A DNA stretch of 64,000 nucleotides. It comes from Nectonema munidae (lineage: Eukaryota; Nematomorpha; Nectonematoida; Nectonematidae). This document shows positions 24,941 to 35,720 of this stretch, piece by piece. The stretch's first letter is position 1. The number at the start of each line of letters is the position of its first letter. Where the stretch lies: NCBI GenBank assembly GCA_030549495.1, contig JAUIRK010000987.1:310001-374000 (forward strand), read 5' to 3'. Below the pieces are notes generated by a model. That model searched no databases. It saw only the letters and a list, made by a program, of their open reading frames with translations, and was not told the origin of the DNA. A program made the position numbers and the translations under genes.

Positions 24941-25140
24941 GTCATGATTTTACCAAGCCATCCTTGTTTGTAATCGTGACAAAGTCATCGTTATTGTTTT
25001 TACACTCATCTATTAAAATTGAGTGCATTCCCGCTTCTTCTATTTCGTCTTTAATTCGCTGAATAACGCTTTGGGCTAGATAAAAAACGCTTGGTCTTGG
25101 AAAACCTTTGGAAACTGAAGAAATTAGATCTAGCATAGGA
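24941..25140 (-). pseudogene. Transposase fragment (hAT/TTF-type), short
   Basis: Minus-strand reading includes SVIQRIKDEIEEAGMHSILI and DECKNNNDDF. It is clearly related to a plus-strand fragment at 42303-42480 (VIQMIRDEIEESGVYSILIN, then EFKNNSGHEELSV). The pattern (helical leader, then a hydrophobic SILID with an acidic residue) matches the start of the hAT catalytic region. Only this fragment survives. Confidence 0.55.
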
Positions 25141-26092
25141 TGACATAGTCAAGGTATTTACAATACTGACAAAATCATAGATATTCAGACTTACGCATAA
25201 ATATGCAACAATAAATACAATACATAAATTGAAAACTTTATTCATTACATTTTTAGCCTATTCAATTCAATTAGAAAAACTTGGCTTTGATTTCTTTGAT
25301 CAAATTGTCAACGTTGGGTGTCTATTTTGATGAAGTTCTTCAAATCCTAATTACAAAACAGCCCAAAAATAAAATCTTTCAGACATTTTCTGACTCTTTT
25401 TGCAAAAAAACAGTCCAGAAATAAAATCAGTATGTTATTATAAAAAAATATATTTTATTTAAAATATAAATGATTTTTTGGAAACGATTATCACACGTAA
25501 ACCACCAATATGATTCAAACATTCACACATTTTGACATACTAAATGGGAAAAGTGATTTTGAAAATGAAATGGGATTGTTAGATTTATTTTAAAAAATAT
25601 ATTTTATTGAAATGTGAATAATTGTTTTTGAAGACACATTCCCAAATGTAAATCGCAAATTTAGAATGCGATTTATTTGGACTTGTTGGAGTAAGAGTCG
25701 ACAAAACAAAAGTATGCCGACTTCCATAGAATAAAGAAAATTTTTATAACATAGCGTTTCTTTATAAAAAAAATTACACTTTTTTTGTTAGAATCATTTT
25801 TTAAAAAAAACCTCCCCCTGAATACGAGTGTGTAAAGTTAGATTCCTGTCAAGGATATTATGGCTCTGATTAATCAAAAAATTCCAGTTTGAACAAAATG
25901 GTTGGCGCCAGGTAGAACATGCGACTGATAAACAATCCTCTTTTCTAGATATACCACAAAGGAAAGAGCTATTTTTTAATAGAAAGCACAGAAAAAAAAC
26001 ATCTATTACTATATTGGGAAGAAGAAAAAACACATAGACCAAATATTGTTTAAACAGAGAGAAATGAAAAATCTGAAATATTGAAGATAAAT
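25141..26092. other. Intergenic, nothing recognised
   Basis: AT-rich with two similar TATATTTTATTTA-type tracts near 25440 and 25600, each followed by a TGAATGATT/TGAATAATTG-like stretch. This suggests an old local duplication, but it is too weak to call. Confidence 0.35.
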
Positions 26093-26102
26093 ACCTGGTA
26101 AT

Positions 26103-26544
26103 CGAGATGTATCCGATATCCGCATCCGCAGAAGTGGATTATCCGTAAAAAAATTTATATCCTCTTAACATCCTCATCCGCGGATCATTTAAGTTTCAAC
26201 ATTCACATCCGCAATTTTTAAACATTTTTCTTTTTTCTATATACCGCAAAGTTTTTTCGGAAATTTTGAATTATTACTTTATCAAAAATTTTTCTGATAA
26301 GTCTTTATGATAACACATATACATTGACATCTTCTCTCTAAATTTTAAAGAAGTATAAACCTTGCGTTTGCTTAGAATAGCAATTATGATATCCGCATCC
26401 TCTAAAAAAATGATTCTGACATCCGAATCCGCCAGGATGTCAAATTTAATATCCGCATCCACGGATACAAAAAATTTCACATCCGATATAATATATCTCC
26501 ACACTACTCCATCCTATATCTCATCTACATCCGATATATCTCCA
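26103..26544. mobile_element. CATCCGC-rich MITE with 10-bp direct flanks
   Basis: The element is bounded by a perfect 10-bp direct repeat ACCTGGTAAT (26093-26102 and 26545-26554), a candidate target-site duplication. Its ends are imperfect inverted repeats: GAGATGTATCCGATATCC on the left, GAGATATATCGGATGT on the right as reverse complement. The interior carries many ATCCGCATCC / CATCCGATAT words in both orientations. No coding content. Superfamily unclear; an 8-bp duplication within the 10-bp match would fit hAT. Confidence 0.7.
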
Positions 26545-26718
26545 ACCTGGTAATAATATTGTTAGTCAACATCGGAAAGTGGTGCTGGAGACATCTGGGA
26601 AAAAATGTTCAAAACATTAAAAAAATTGAGAGATTTATGACATGGAAACTGAAAACTATTTGAATCATAAAAATTCGAATAACGAACAATAAAGCTCCTA
26701 GATCCAATGAAATAAGTA

Positions 26719-27260
26719 TGGTGAAGGCAGAAAGATGTTAAAAATTAAATGACAGCAATTAAAATTGATATGGAGAACAGAAGTTATACCAAATGATTGG
26801 AAATTAGTATAATATTTAAGAAAGAAGGCGATACTTGAAAAATAAAACAGTCTGAAACTTAGTGAAAGGACATTAGAAAAACGATTACGTAAAGTTGTGA
26901 AAGTTGAGCGAAAGCATTTTGGCTTTATGCCAGCAAAGTATAGTAGACGTCATCTTCATTGTTAGAATTGAGAGAAATATAAAAAGAACTAGTGTGCTCG
27001 TTAAAATTGAAGAAGAAACCCCTGTTGGTTTGGAACTAATGAAGTTCGGCCAAAAAAAGTTGGTTTTTCAGACAAAAAAAGCAGATAGACCTTTTTAAAA
27101 TTGAAAGACAGAATGTAGAAGAATTTGAATCAAAAAAGTGATACAAGCGAAGACAAGATAAAGTGGAGACTTTGGATCATGGCAGCCGACCCCCAAATCG
27201 GACTAAATTTTTATTCCAAGCAACTTCAGTTTAGATAAGCTTGAGTATATCTATATACAA
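26719..27260 (+). pseudogene. Non-LTR retrotransposon reverse transcriptase fragment
   Basis: Broken frames read TEVIPNDWKL, LSERTLEKRLRKVVKVERKH followed by FGFMPAKYS (fingers region), then a VDVIFIVR / ERNIKRTS piece. After a deletion comes the C-terminal EDKIKWRLWIMAADPQIG block near 27150-27205. The middle of the RT, including the catalytic box, is missing. It is a different LINE family from the one at 1.3-2.8 kb. Confidence 0.7.
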
Positions 27261-28007
27261 AGATGGCGGGACCAAGCCACGAACCCGTGTTATAACGGAT
27301 ATAACGCAACACGTGTTAAAAACGTAAGACAGGACTCCTCGCGCATTATATTTAATGCCGTGTTATAATGGATCTACCATGTAAATGTTCAAAAAACAAA
27401 ATTATTAAGAAAAAATTTACATCTAGCACAGTGATCACGCTCATAAAATTTTATTTAACTTTTTCCTTACCATATGGTGAACGATGAAAGACTTGTTATA
27501 AGTGTCTTCTAATGCAATATGACAACAATAAAGTTTAGAAATCATTATATAAGATATAGGTTTGAAGAAAAAAAATATATAATTGACTCATAAAAATATT
27601 GACCTTGTAGCATTTTCATGTTAGGTATTTGAACAGTGTGGTTCTTTTTTTAATTATGTACATAATATGCAGAAACTTCACATTTTTATCTTAATTCGCC
27701 ACTAACCGGCCCTAGTTAGTGCGTTTGGCCCCTCCTACTTGTTCTAGAAGTAATTTTCAAAATTTTATAAAAAAAATTAAAATTCGTATATTTCAAAGGC
27801 GGAATCAAGTGATATGATTATGAATGCAAGAATAAGGTATATTGTTTAAAACAAAAAAATTAAAAACTCAAAATATTGCATAGATAAAATAAAAGCTCAG
27901 CTTGCTAATTTTAATCTTGAAAAAACTCCTTGAAACAAAAACGCAATAAGATTAGTCAAACAATTGATGAACATTCTGATGATAGAATGAATTATGCTAA
28001 TATTCAC
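27261..28007. other. Intergenic with pogo-like end sequences
   Basis: Two CGTGTTATAACGGAT / CGTGTTATAATGGATCTAC words near 27291 and 27360 look like a small pogo-type end. Beyond that nothing was recognised. Confidence 0.4.
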
Positions 28008-28082
28008 AGGCCGTGAGTAAAGTTGGTTAGGTACTGGGTTTCGATAACTCAAGGTCTTGGGTTCGATCCCATATCAAGCCTA
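28008..28082 (+). repeat. tRNA-derived SINE or tRNA pseudogene
   Basis: Contains a perfect B-box-like GGGTTCGATCCC preceded by a weak A-box region (GTAAAGTTGGTTAGGTACTGG) at about the spacing of a tRNA. The acceptor arms do not pair over seven bases, so it is not a functional tRNA. A tRNA-derived SINE head is the likely explanation. Confidence 0.55.
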
Positions 28083-29300
28083 CCTCCTCATAGTTCGACA
28101 CAACGGCCTTTTCGATGAAATCTTTTATTGTAAAAAGATATATTTCTTCTATCTTGGAAAATATTTTAAATCATGTAATATGTTAAATAGAAAAAGGTAA
28201 TTTTGTGATTAACTTTCATTTTTAACAATGAATAGAAAAAACCTGCATATAGGGTTTAATGTGAGAAAAGAGAAACGAAAAATTAATCATTCTTTCATTC
28301 CGAAAAAAGGCGTCGCTTATGTTAAAGCATTAACTGAACTATTATTTAAAACATTTTGTGTATTCTGTGAGCAAAGCATAAAAAAGACATTTTTAATTTT
28401 TTTATGGTAAGCCCGGTCCCAAGTATTGCATAGTTTACTACGGGTATGTATTTATTATATATAAATTATGGTAATCATAAAAAATAACCTAAAATCTGAG
28501 TGAAAGCTGGTAGCTATGCGCCTGATATGGTGTTATATACCTACTTTAGATACAAAATCCCTAATTTTGTATATTAACCGATTGAGGATGAGGAAGAAGA
28601 CTATAGATTTTATAAAAGATTCAGAGTAATACTTTAGTACTCACATTTGGGGAAAAAATCCCTGGCTATGCTACATTCTCATTTCAAGATTCCTTCTTTT
28701 ATTTTTTAAAGTCACTGCAAAAATTAACTTTAATATTCCATTTCTGTTGTAACCAGATTTGGATATTCTTTCTTCAGGCTCCAGCATTACGATACATGAG
28801 TAATTACTTCTCAAATGACCAAAGTATAAATGTTTGCTTTTAGTTTCATAGGAAACTCATTTCATCTCTCTAACCAAGTCAAACTAACTTTTATTTCAAC
28901 CTCATTTTCATAGCCACGTTTATCGACTACTAGAGAGCACAAATAATTTGGTATCAAGATGTATATTAAATCGATACTCTGGATCAGTGTTGTCATATTG
29001 ACCTTTCTTGAAAACACATGGCCATGAATCTTTATGTTTGACGGTTTTATCATATTTGTCCTTTCAAGGCAAATTTATATCTGTATTCAATAATTATTTT
29101 TTAAACTAATATATTTTATGATAACACAAAAACATTATTTTCATAAATATTTTATTGCAAATTTGCATCAACAGGTTTTATTTTTAAAATCATTTTGTAT
29201 TTTATTCTTATGTAAAAATTAGTGAAATTTAAATATCACAATAATGATATACTACTAGTGCTATGTTAAATTTTAGTATTCTAAATATTTTTTTATTACC
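28083..29300. other. Intergenic, nothing recognised
   Basis: AT-rich DNA. The small ORFs here (for example 28228-28410 plus) show no domain or splice support. Confidence 0.4.
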
Positions 29301-29477
29301 CATGGTTGAAACTGACATTTAATAATCGTGGCGCTTTTAGCAAACTTTGTAATTGTAACTTCGATCATTTTTCTAAACATGAAACTTCTGCAAAAAATAA
29401 ATCGAATACTGATATCTCATGTCAAACCAACCTGTCAAAAGTTGTAGTCCAAAAGGAAAATAATGAAAAATTAGCTC

Positions 29478-30022
29478 GGTACTTTCCTGTTATCGCCCCA
29501 CCACCCATCGCTCTTCTACCACGATAAATATTCTTGTATTGTTTTAACCTAACCTACATTAAACTTACTATATATCATTAATCAAAACCTTTTTCATAGA
29601 AAAAAAAGCCCATAAATGGAAAATTTAAAGAAATTGAATGTACAATTAATGATGAAGGTGTTAAAGGGGTGCCAAATTACCGACATCAGACAGTAAATCA
29701 CAGCCGCAATTTTGTGGATCCCAAAACCAGAGTCCATACTCAACATATTGAGCGTGTGTGGCGTTCTCCAAAGGTAAGAAACAAGAGGCAATGTGGAACT
29801 AATCGAGAGATGCTATCTGGATATTTAGCTGAGTTTCTTTGGCGTCATTCATCTTCGATTATATATGGTGGTAATATGTTTGATGCGATTCTTTTTGATA
29901 TAGTTGAATTTTATCCACCTACAGATTAAAAGATTTTTCACTTGTTTTTTTTAATACATTTGTGTACTTTAATACATGTTTTATAACATTTTGGGGTGGT
30001 GGGGCGATAACAGGAAAGTACC
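29478..30022 (+). mobile_element. Merlin (IS1016/ISXO2-like) transposon, internally deleted
   Basis: A 545-bp element. Its terminal inverted repeats match over 29 bp, starting GGTACTTTCCTGTTATCGCC on both ends. It is flanked by a perfect 8-bp duplication ATTAGCTC (29470-29477, 30023-30030), the size expected for Merlin. Inside is the C-terminal part of its transposase. The rest of the transposase is missing, so it is non-autonomous, but the clean ends imply a fairly recent insertion. Confidence 0.92.
29669..29929 (+). pseudogene. Merlin transposase C-terminal fragment (DDE_Tnp_IS1595/ISXO2-like)
   Basis: An 86-codon open frame. Recognisable blocks: TVNHSRNFVDPKTRVHTQ, then IERVW (with the catalytic Glu), NKRQCGTNREMLSGYLAEFL, and a C-terminal FDAILFDIVEFYPP. 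This is the end of an IS1595/ISXO2-type DDE transposase, which in animals means Merlin. The N-terminal zinc-binding region and first two catalytic Asp residues are absent. The frame is open with no stops, in keeping with a young copy. Confidence 0.88.
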
Positions 30023-30752
30023 ATTAGCTCTTTTTATTGATGAATCGACTGATACTTTTATTAAAAACATATGTCATATGTGAATGAAGATAAAAACAAC
30101 CAAAAAATTAAAAATGTTTTTTATCTATTCTTTCTATTTCTTCAGATAATGCGCAATCTCTTTTTGATGTTTAAATTTAAAGCTGCACATTATGAGATCC
30201 TAAAAACTGCATTGGTTTGTCAAGAGATAGTGCAGCTTCAATGGTGGGAAAAATAATTCAGTTTAGCTGTCTCTGTGCAAAAAGGAATTGCCTTTTTTAT
30301 TCATTAGCATTAACAGTTCACATTCTTTTGAAAAACTTCCTTAGTTTTTTACTCAGTGAAATACATACATGCTTTTGAAATAGTGAATTAGGAATGGGAG
30401 AAGTATAAAGCTATAAATGACACTCAAAATCTGAGAATAAGCAAGCTTGTCAAAAAATTTCAAAAACAAGTTGGCATGTCAGAGACAAAGTGATGTATAC
30501 TATTTTAATGAATGGGAATGAGCTTCAAAATTATTTTATTTCAAGAGAAAAATTCTTGCAAAGCAGCTCAAAATATTAGGCAAGATTATTAAAAAAAATT
30601 CTCTATGACAAAGCATATTATTTGTATTTAATTTTGCCACTCCAATTGGAATAGATTTTGAATCACTTAATTCATTTCAATCTTCTATTGTTGATCATTA
30701 TAATGAATCTAAAGAATTAGAGTCACTTCTCAAAACTTTGAAAAATCAAGTA

Positions 30753-32719
30753 CAGTCAAACCTGCCTTAGCGACCCCCTGTATTAAACGACTCCCTGCCC
30801 ATAACGACCTTTTTTTCTTCCTCCCAATAAAAATTTGACTGTTTTCACCCTGTATTTAACGACACACTGTCTAACGCGACCTTCGACTATGTTTTGCACT
30901 AAAATTTATTAAAAAAATCTGCATTAAACGACTATTTTGCAGACAGTTACATTTTAAACACACTTGAAAAAAATAGTGCAATTGTTGCACAGTAAGACTA
31001 GTAAAACTGAATTTCTTTTGTGACACATCATATGTCGTACATCAATACTTTGAACACAATCAATATGACATGGATGAAATCAGCCTTATGATGAATAAAA
31101 GCTAAAAGATTTTCCTTGTTGATTTCTCAATATCAGCCATTTTTCATATCTTTTGTTCTTGTTGTTTTTTACGTAAGTTTATTGGTTACAAATTTCAATA
31201 TAATAGTTAGATCATGTTTACATAGTAGGTAATATGTCGAAAAAAAGAACATCACTTGCTCTTCAACAAAAGTACGATGTAATTAAACTTTTATTTTATT
31301 AGTGGCAGAGCAGTATATAAAATAGCTACTGAGATGGGTGTAGGTAAAACTCAAATCCAAACATTAGGAAAAAGGAAAGCACAAGTGTTAGAAGATTATT
31401 CTAAATGTTGTGTGTCAACAGTTTCAAAAGAAAAACTATCTCACAGGTAATGAAGAGATAAACACTCTAACATACAGGGGGTTTATTGACGCTTTGGCTA
31501 GAGGCCTTCAGTAGTGGACCAATTCTCAAAACTAAAGCTTTGCTAAGAACTTGGAAAATCGAATTTTAAAGTTAAATGGTTGGATAGTTTTTATGTGAAG
31601 GATGTCCATGTGGAAAACGATAAAGGGAAGAATAACAATAGCACGTTGTGCCAGTATGACTGGAGAAAAATAAAACCTTTAGTGATTGCAAAAATCAAAG
31701 TCTCCTGATGTTTTTCAAAAGGAAGTTGAGCCCTTTAACAGTGGAGTACTAGTTTAATAGAAAAGCTTGGATGACTGATGAGATTTTTGAAGACTCGCTA
31801 CAAAATTTTTATAGGAAAATGAAAGTTGGAAAAGGAACGTCCTTCTATTCATTGATAATGCCCCTTGTCATCCCAATCTTAAGCTCAGTAACGTTAAAAT
31901 TCAAGGGATAATTGAAGCAATGAAGTTAAAATTTAGAAAACGACAAGTAAATGTTTTTTAATTTTTTAATCTACTGAACAATCGCTAATTTTTCTATAGT
32001 TTTTCCATATAGTCAGACAAATGGAAGAGATGAATCAAGATGTATTAATGAAGTCAGTCCTTAAAATCAACAAATATTGGATGTCATTTTATTGTGTAGT
32101 GCAGAAGCATGGGAAGAAGTTGAAGAAAGAATCAAGAAATGCTTCATAAAGGCCGGATTTCGCAAAGAAAACATTTCTGTGTGGAATCCTGAGATTGAAG
32201 AAGGAATACCTACTGCAGTGAAAAATTTAAGTAGAGATGTTTTCGGGGCTGAGTATGAAGCTTTGCAATATTGATAAAGACTTGTACACATGCGATGTTA
32301 AGAATAGCGTGTTTGACTTACCTGCAAAAGAAGCATTAAAAGAGATCGAAAGAGAAAAGAAGAGAGTTCTTTGGAAAGTGATAAGAAGAGAAGAAAGTGG
32401 CACATACTCTTTAAAAGAAGCAATAAAAATTGCGGATAAACTAAAAAAGTTTGCTCTTCATCATGGCTTAGGAAAAGCTCTTGAATACATGGTGAAAACA
32501 AGTTCTGAGGTTGACAAAATGTCAGCAAAAACCTTACAACAAAAAAGGATGACTGATTATTTTAAAGTTTAAATAAATTAATTTTAACTTTTATAATTGT
32601 GATTCAATCTTCTACGACATTTTGGTTTACAATTTATTGAAGTCAATATTTTGAAATATTTTCACTGTTTTTAACGACCACCTGTCTAATGCGACCAAAA
32701 TTAGGTCTTACCTTGAATG
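30753..32719 (+). mobile_element. pogo/Tigger transposon
   Basis: The left end CAGTCAAACCTGCCTTAGCG is preceded by TA (30751-30752), the pogo target. Sub-terminal words (AACGACC, CTGTATTTAACGAC, CTGTCTAACGCGACC) recur in inverted form near the right end (32660-32719, TAACGACCACCTGTCTAATG). The right border is diverged and set only approximately. It is inserted in the tail of the hAT relic that also hosts Merlin. Confidence 0.8.
31234..32572 (+). pseudogene. pogo/Tigger transposase (CENP-B-related), broken
   Basis: Starts MSKKRTSLALQQKYDVIKL (CENP-B-type DNA-binding helix-turn-helix), then KIATEMGVGKTQIQTLGKRK. In the DDE catalytic core the DNAPCHP signature is visible at 31853-31873, followed by KLSNVKIQGIIEAMKLK in shifting frames and VRQMEEMNQDV. 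The C-terminus is open from 32237 to the stop at 32572, ending QQKRMTDYFKV, as in Tigger transposases (TDFF-type end). At least five frameshifts inactivate it. Confidence 0.88.
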
Positions 32720-33364
32720 GTCAAAAGAAGGTTTCAATTACAATTTGAACGTTATTTAAACGAGTTTATCGATAAAGAGATACCTTATAAAATAGCAAAA
32801 TATTAATGGTAAATTCGTTTGTTTGTTATTCAAATTATTAATCAAGTTGAATTAAAATTTTATGAAGCAGCACACGTGTTTAAAAATCTTAACTTTTTAG
32901 TCTAATTTTTGTTTTAAAATTTACATTTACTCTATAGTTCACATTAAAATAAGTATTTTGCCATTTTTGGTGATTTTCAAAATGGAGTTTGATCATAAAA
33001 GTTTTTCAACGTCTGGCAACTCTCATCTAAATTATGAACTTATTTTTTCAAGTTAACCAAATATGAATATTATATAGGCTGCATAAGTCTATAAAATAAT
33101 ATTCCTCTCAAAAACTTGCAATTTTAAACAGCTAATAAAATTATTTCTAGTACGATTATAAAACATTTGAAAAACATTTCTTCTTTTTTAAAACTTGCTT
33201 AATAAATTCTTCATCTCAGCGTTAATTTATGACTTTTTATAAATATTTAATTGAATAAAAGTACATTAATATTGGTTGGTTCGTTGGTTGAAGATATCAA
33301 AGCCCTTACAGCCGTAAAGCTATATTTGAAATGGTTAATTATAGTTTAATAATTTTGTTTTTAA
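32720..33364. other. Intergenic, nothing recognised
   Basis: AT-rich sequence after the pogo element. The interrupted hAT relic may continue here, but I could not align it. Confidence 0.35.
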
Positions 33365-33431
33365 GAGCCGGGAGCCCGTGACCTTCAACTGTTAAGCTAA
33401 AAGGTACACTCTAACAACCACTGAAGCTCTA
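33365..33431 (-). repeat. tRNA-like sequence with damaged B box (SINE or tRNA pseudogene)
   Basis: The minus strand reads GAGCTTCAGTGGTTGTTAGA (A-box-like), then AAGGTCACGGGCTCCCGGCTC. The normal B-box arm would be GGTCACGGGTTCGAATCCCGG-like; here about four bases of the loop are missing. The stem bases around it (CGGG..CCCGGCTC) are kept. It is therefore a tRNA-derived relic. Confidence 0.6.
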
Positions 33432-34659
33432 AATTACATTGTATAATAAAATAAAGTAAAAAATAACAGAAATAATACCAATCAATCTTAAGAGATTAAA
33501 ATATTTTAAAATAACAAGAGAAAAAAATAAGTTTATTCCATTAAAAAAGTATAACAAATCATATTTAAAATTAATTCATAAAATATTGATATATTATTTG
33601 TATATATGATATTTTTGGGTAAAAAGAGGCTTCCTAATTTTTATTATGAAAAGACACAACTTGAAAATATCAGTTTTTTCAACCCACGATTAGTAAGTTG
33701 TGAGCAATTGATTCCATTCAATTTCTATGATCAGCCACTGCAACCTATGTGGCCGCAGTGGGCCTGCGCTTCTCATTTTTCATTTTGATCATATATTGTA
33801 TGATTTTGCTAAATGCAAGGTTCGCAAAGCAAAGTTACTTTGATCTTCATTTTATGTTAATGAAAAAGTAATAAAACAAAAGCCTTTTCTTTTTTTCAAA
33901 ATCTTATTGCTCACTTTTAATCTTTTTTCCTACCCACACTGAGCCCCGCGCAATCCATTTTGCATAGGGCCCCGCGAACACTAGGGCCGTCCCTGCCTAT
34001 GATCTTTCAAAGTATATTGATAGTAGTTTGAAGTCAAATGACCTAGACTTCATCTTTTCTCAAGATACGTTCTCTACAAATCTTTCTTTTTTTATAGCTT
34101 TATTTAATTAAAATTTAATTTTTAAAGTTTTATCCCCCATCCCCTCCCCCTCTAGATCCGCCACTAACAAGTAATCCTTGAGCCCTTTACTTATAATAGA
34201 AATAAATGAAAGATACAAGTGTTAAATCTAAAATGTATGTAATTAATATAAATAATAAAGAAACCTACATTTGATCAATATAAGGGGAATATTTTTTGCT
34301 AACAAAAGTTTATCAAAGCAAGAAGTAATGCAGAAGCTTATTACATGCCATTCTTTTTAAAAGGCATAATTGCTGAGAACCCAGCTTTGCCGCGGCAATT
34401 TGAAGTGGAATATTTTATTCTCTCCTGTATTTCATTTCTTACTCTCTTATTATTTTCATCAATTTTCTAGCTAAACAAGCTGAAAATTTATAAATTATAA
34501 CCAGGAGATTTCAACTTGATAGATTGTAAAAACTTTTTTTATGAAAAAGAAATCGATTACAATAAAGAAACTTCTGTGGGAAGACAAAAATTAGATGACT
34601 TTTTGAGTAAATAAAATAAGTTTCAAAGTGAGGAAAATTTGAAGGGTCAGACTTCATTC
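33432..34659. other. Intergenic, nothing recognised
   Basis: AT-rich. A GC-richer patch at 33925-33995 (CCCGCGCAATCC, GGGCCCCGCGAAC, GGGCCGTCCCTGCC) resembles the end of a hAT-type MITE but no partner was identified. The ORF at 33606-33788 is not supported. Confidence 0.35.
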
Positions 34660-35015
34660 ACTTATTTACAGGTACATGTATGATGCATACTCACTAGTTT
34701 TTATGGCAAAAAAAGATCTTTCTCATACAGAACATACTTACGGACAATCTTACCTCATCGTATGAAACCAAAATTTTAGCATTCTTAAAAGCATATACCT
34801 ACACAACAGCTAACTTTATTTTCTTAAAATCCAATTACAATTATTTCATTTTCCACATAGATTCACAGAACACAATAAAAGATCTTCAACTTTAAAGGAA
34901 AATCTCTCTATCAACACTAGGCCTAGCTGAAAAACTAACCAACCTTAGTAAACACTTCACAATCAAACTCACCTCTCACTCATCTTCTTTTGAAAACAAA
35001 ATCTTTGACAGATAT
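34660..35015 (+). pseudogene. Retroelement fragment, RNase H-like domain
   Basis: Broken frames show SYETKILAFLKAYTY, then FIFHIDSQNTIKDL, then LGLAEKLTNLSKHFTIKLTS, SFENKIFDRYA. The spacing (Glu in the first helix, a strand ending D-S-Q, then an amphipathic helix) matches RNase H domains that end many retrotransposon polyproteins. The first Asp region was not found. Confidence 0.4.
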
Positions 35016-35094
35016 GCCCATTGAGGTGAAATAATTATAACAAATATAAAAAATTGTAAAAATTTGACACTTTATTGCTGATTTTGCTAACTAG

Positions 35095-35121
35095 TTTCGG
35101 AGTATAAACTCCTTTTTCAAA
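35095..35121 (+). repeat. Retroelement-end motif, copy 3
   Basis: TTTCGGAGTATAAACTCC then TTTTTCAAAG. The spacer forms a perfect five-base stem (GGAGT..ACTCC). It follows about 80 bp after the RNase H-like fragment, which ties this motif to a retroelement end. Confidence 0.45.
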
Positions 35122-35720
35122 GCAAATATATAAGGAAATAATTCTTTTGAAAACTTCTTAGTCGACTACCTATCAAAGTCCACCCTCCCATCTTCACAAT
35201 ACTTTCTAAACCCATTTTTCCCTTTATCAACTTTCGAACTATTCCTAAATAACTCAATCACAAATGAATGGCTTAACATCATACCTCTAGTTTAGCCCAA
35301 TTCACTCTGAATACAATACACTTCCACGTAACATAATACGATGGTTCAGCGCACATTGCCCATGCTATGCATACCTTTTCAAAAACTATACTCAACCCCT
35401 TTTGAAGATTTAGAGGCCCCTACATTTAAACTTCTATCCACATCAAACTCCACTGCCCAATATTCTCACCTCAACGCATTAAAAACATTGATAATATACT
35501 ACTACACTTCACAGATCTCCCTTCCTCCCTATTACCACTTCTATCCCACCCCAAAATCACTCATCTCATTTCCAAATTTATCAATTCAATAGAACCTATC
35601 CTCAACACCTCCCAAAATCTAATCCAATCTCATTAACTACTTAGGGAAACATCTTTTCTCAACACAGCGTCATACGAATAACCATTAATATGAACTCCCA
35701 ATCTACCTTAAATTAACTTA
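35122..35720. other. C-rich, T/A-poor-in-G segment, possible retroelement 3' part
   Basis: Base composition shifts sharply: the plus strand is rich in C and poor in G for about 550 bp (many CCTCCC, CACTTCC words). ORFs such as 35341-35592 arise from this bias. Such strand asymmetry is often seen in retroelement sequences. No family was recognised. Confidence 0.35.

Larger units (their letters stand above)
29301..30750 (+). pseudogene. hAT transposase relic hosting a Merlin insertion
   Basis: The piece before the insertion (29306-29477) reads FSKLCNCNFDHFSKHETSAK (a zinc-finger-like C-x-C...H region) and ends KENNEKLA. The piece after it (from 30023) continues in register as LALFIDESTDTF, the hAT first-Asp region. 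Further downstream are ILKTALVCQEIVQLQW and NFATPIGIDFESLNSFQSSI. Joining the two sides at the 8-bp duplication gives a sensible continuous transposase. Multiple stops and frameshifts follow. The relic is cut again at 30751 by a pogo element. Confidence 0.7.

Noticed and set aside
28008-28082. Functional tRNA gene
   Set aside because: B box is good but the acceptor stem does not pair over seven bases and the anticodon arm is unclear.
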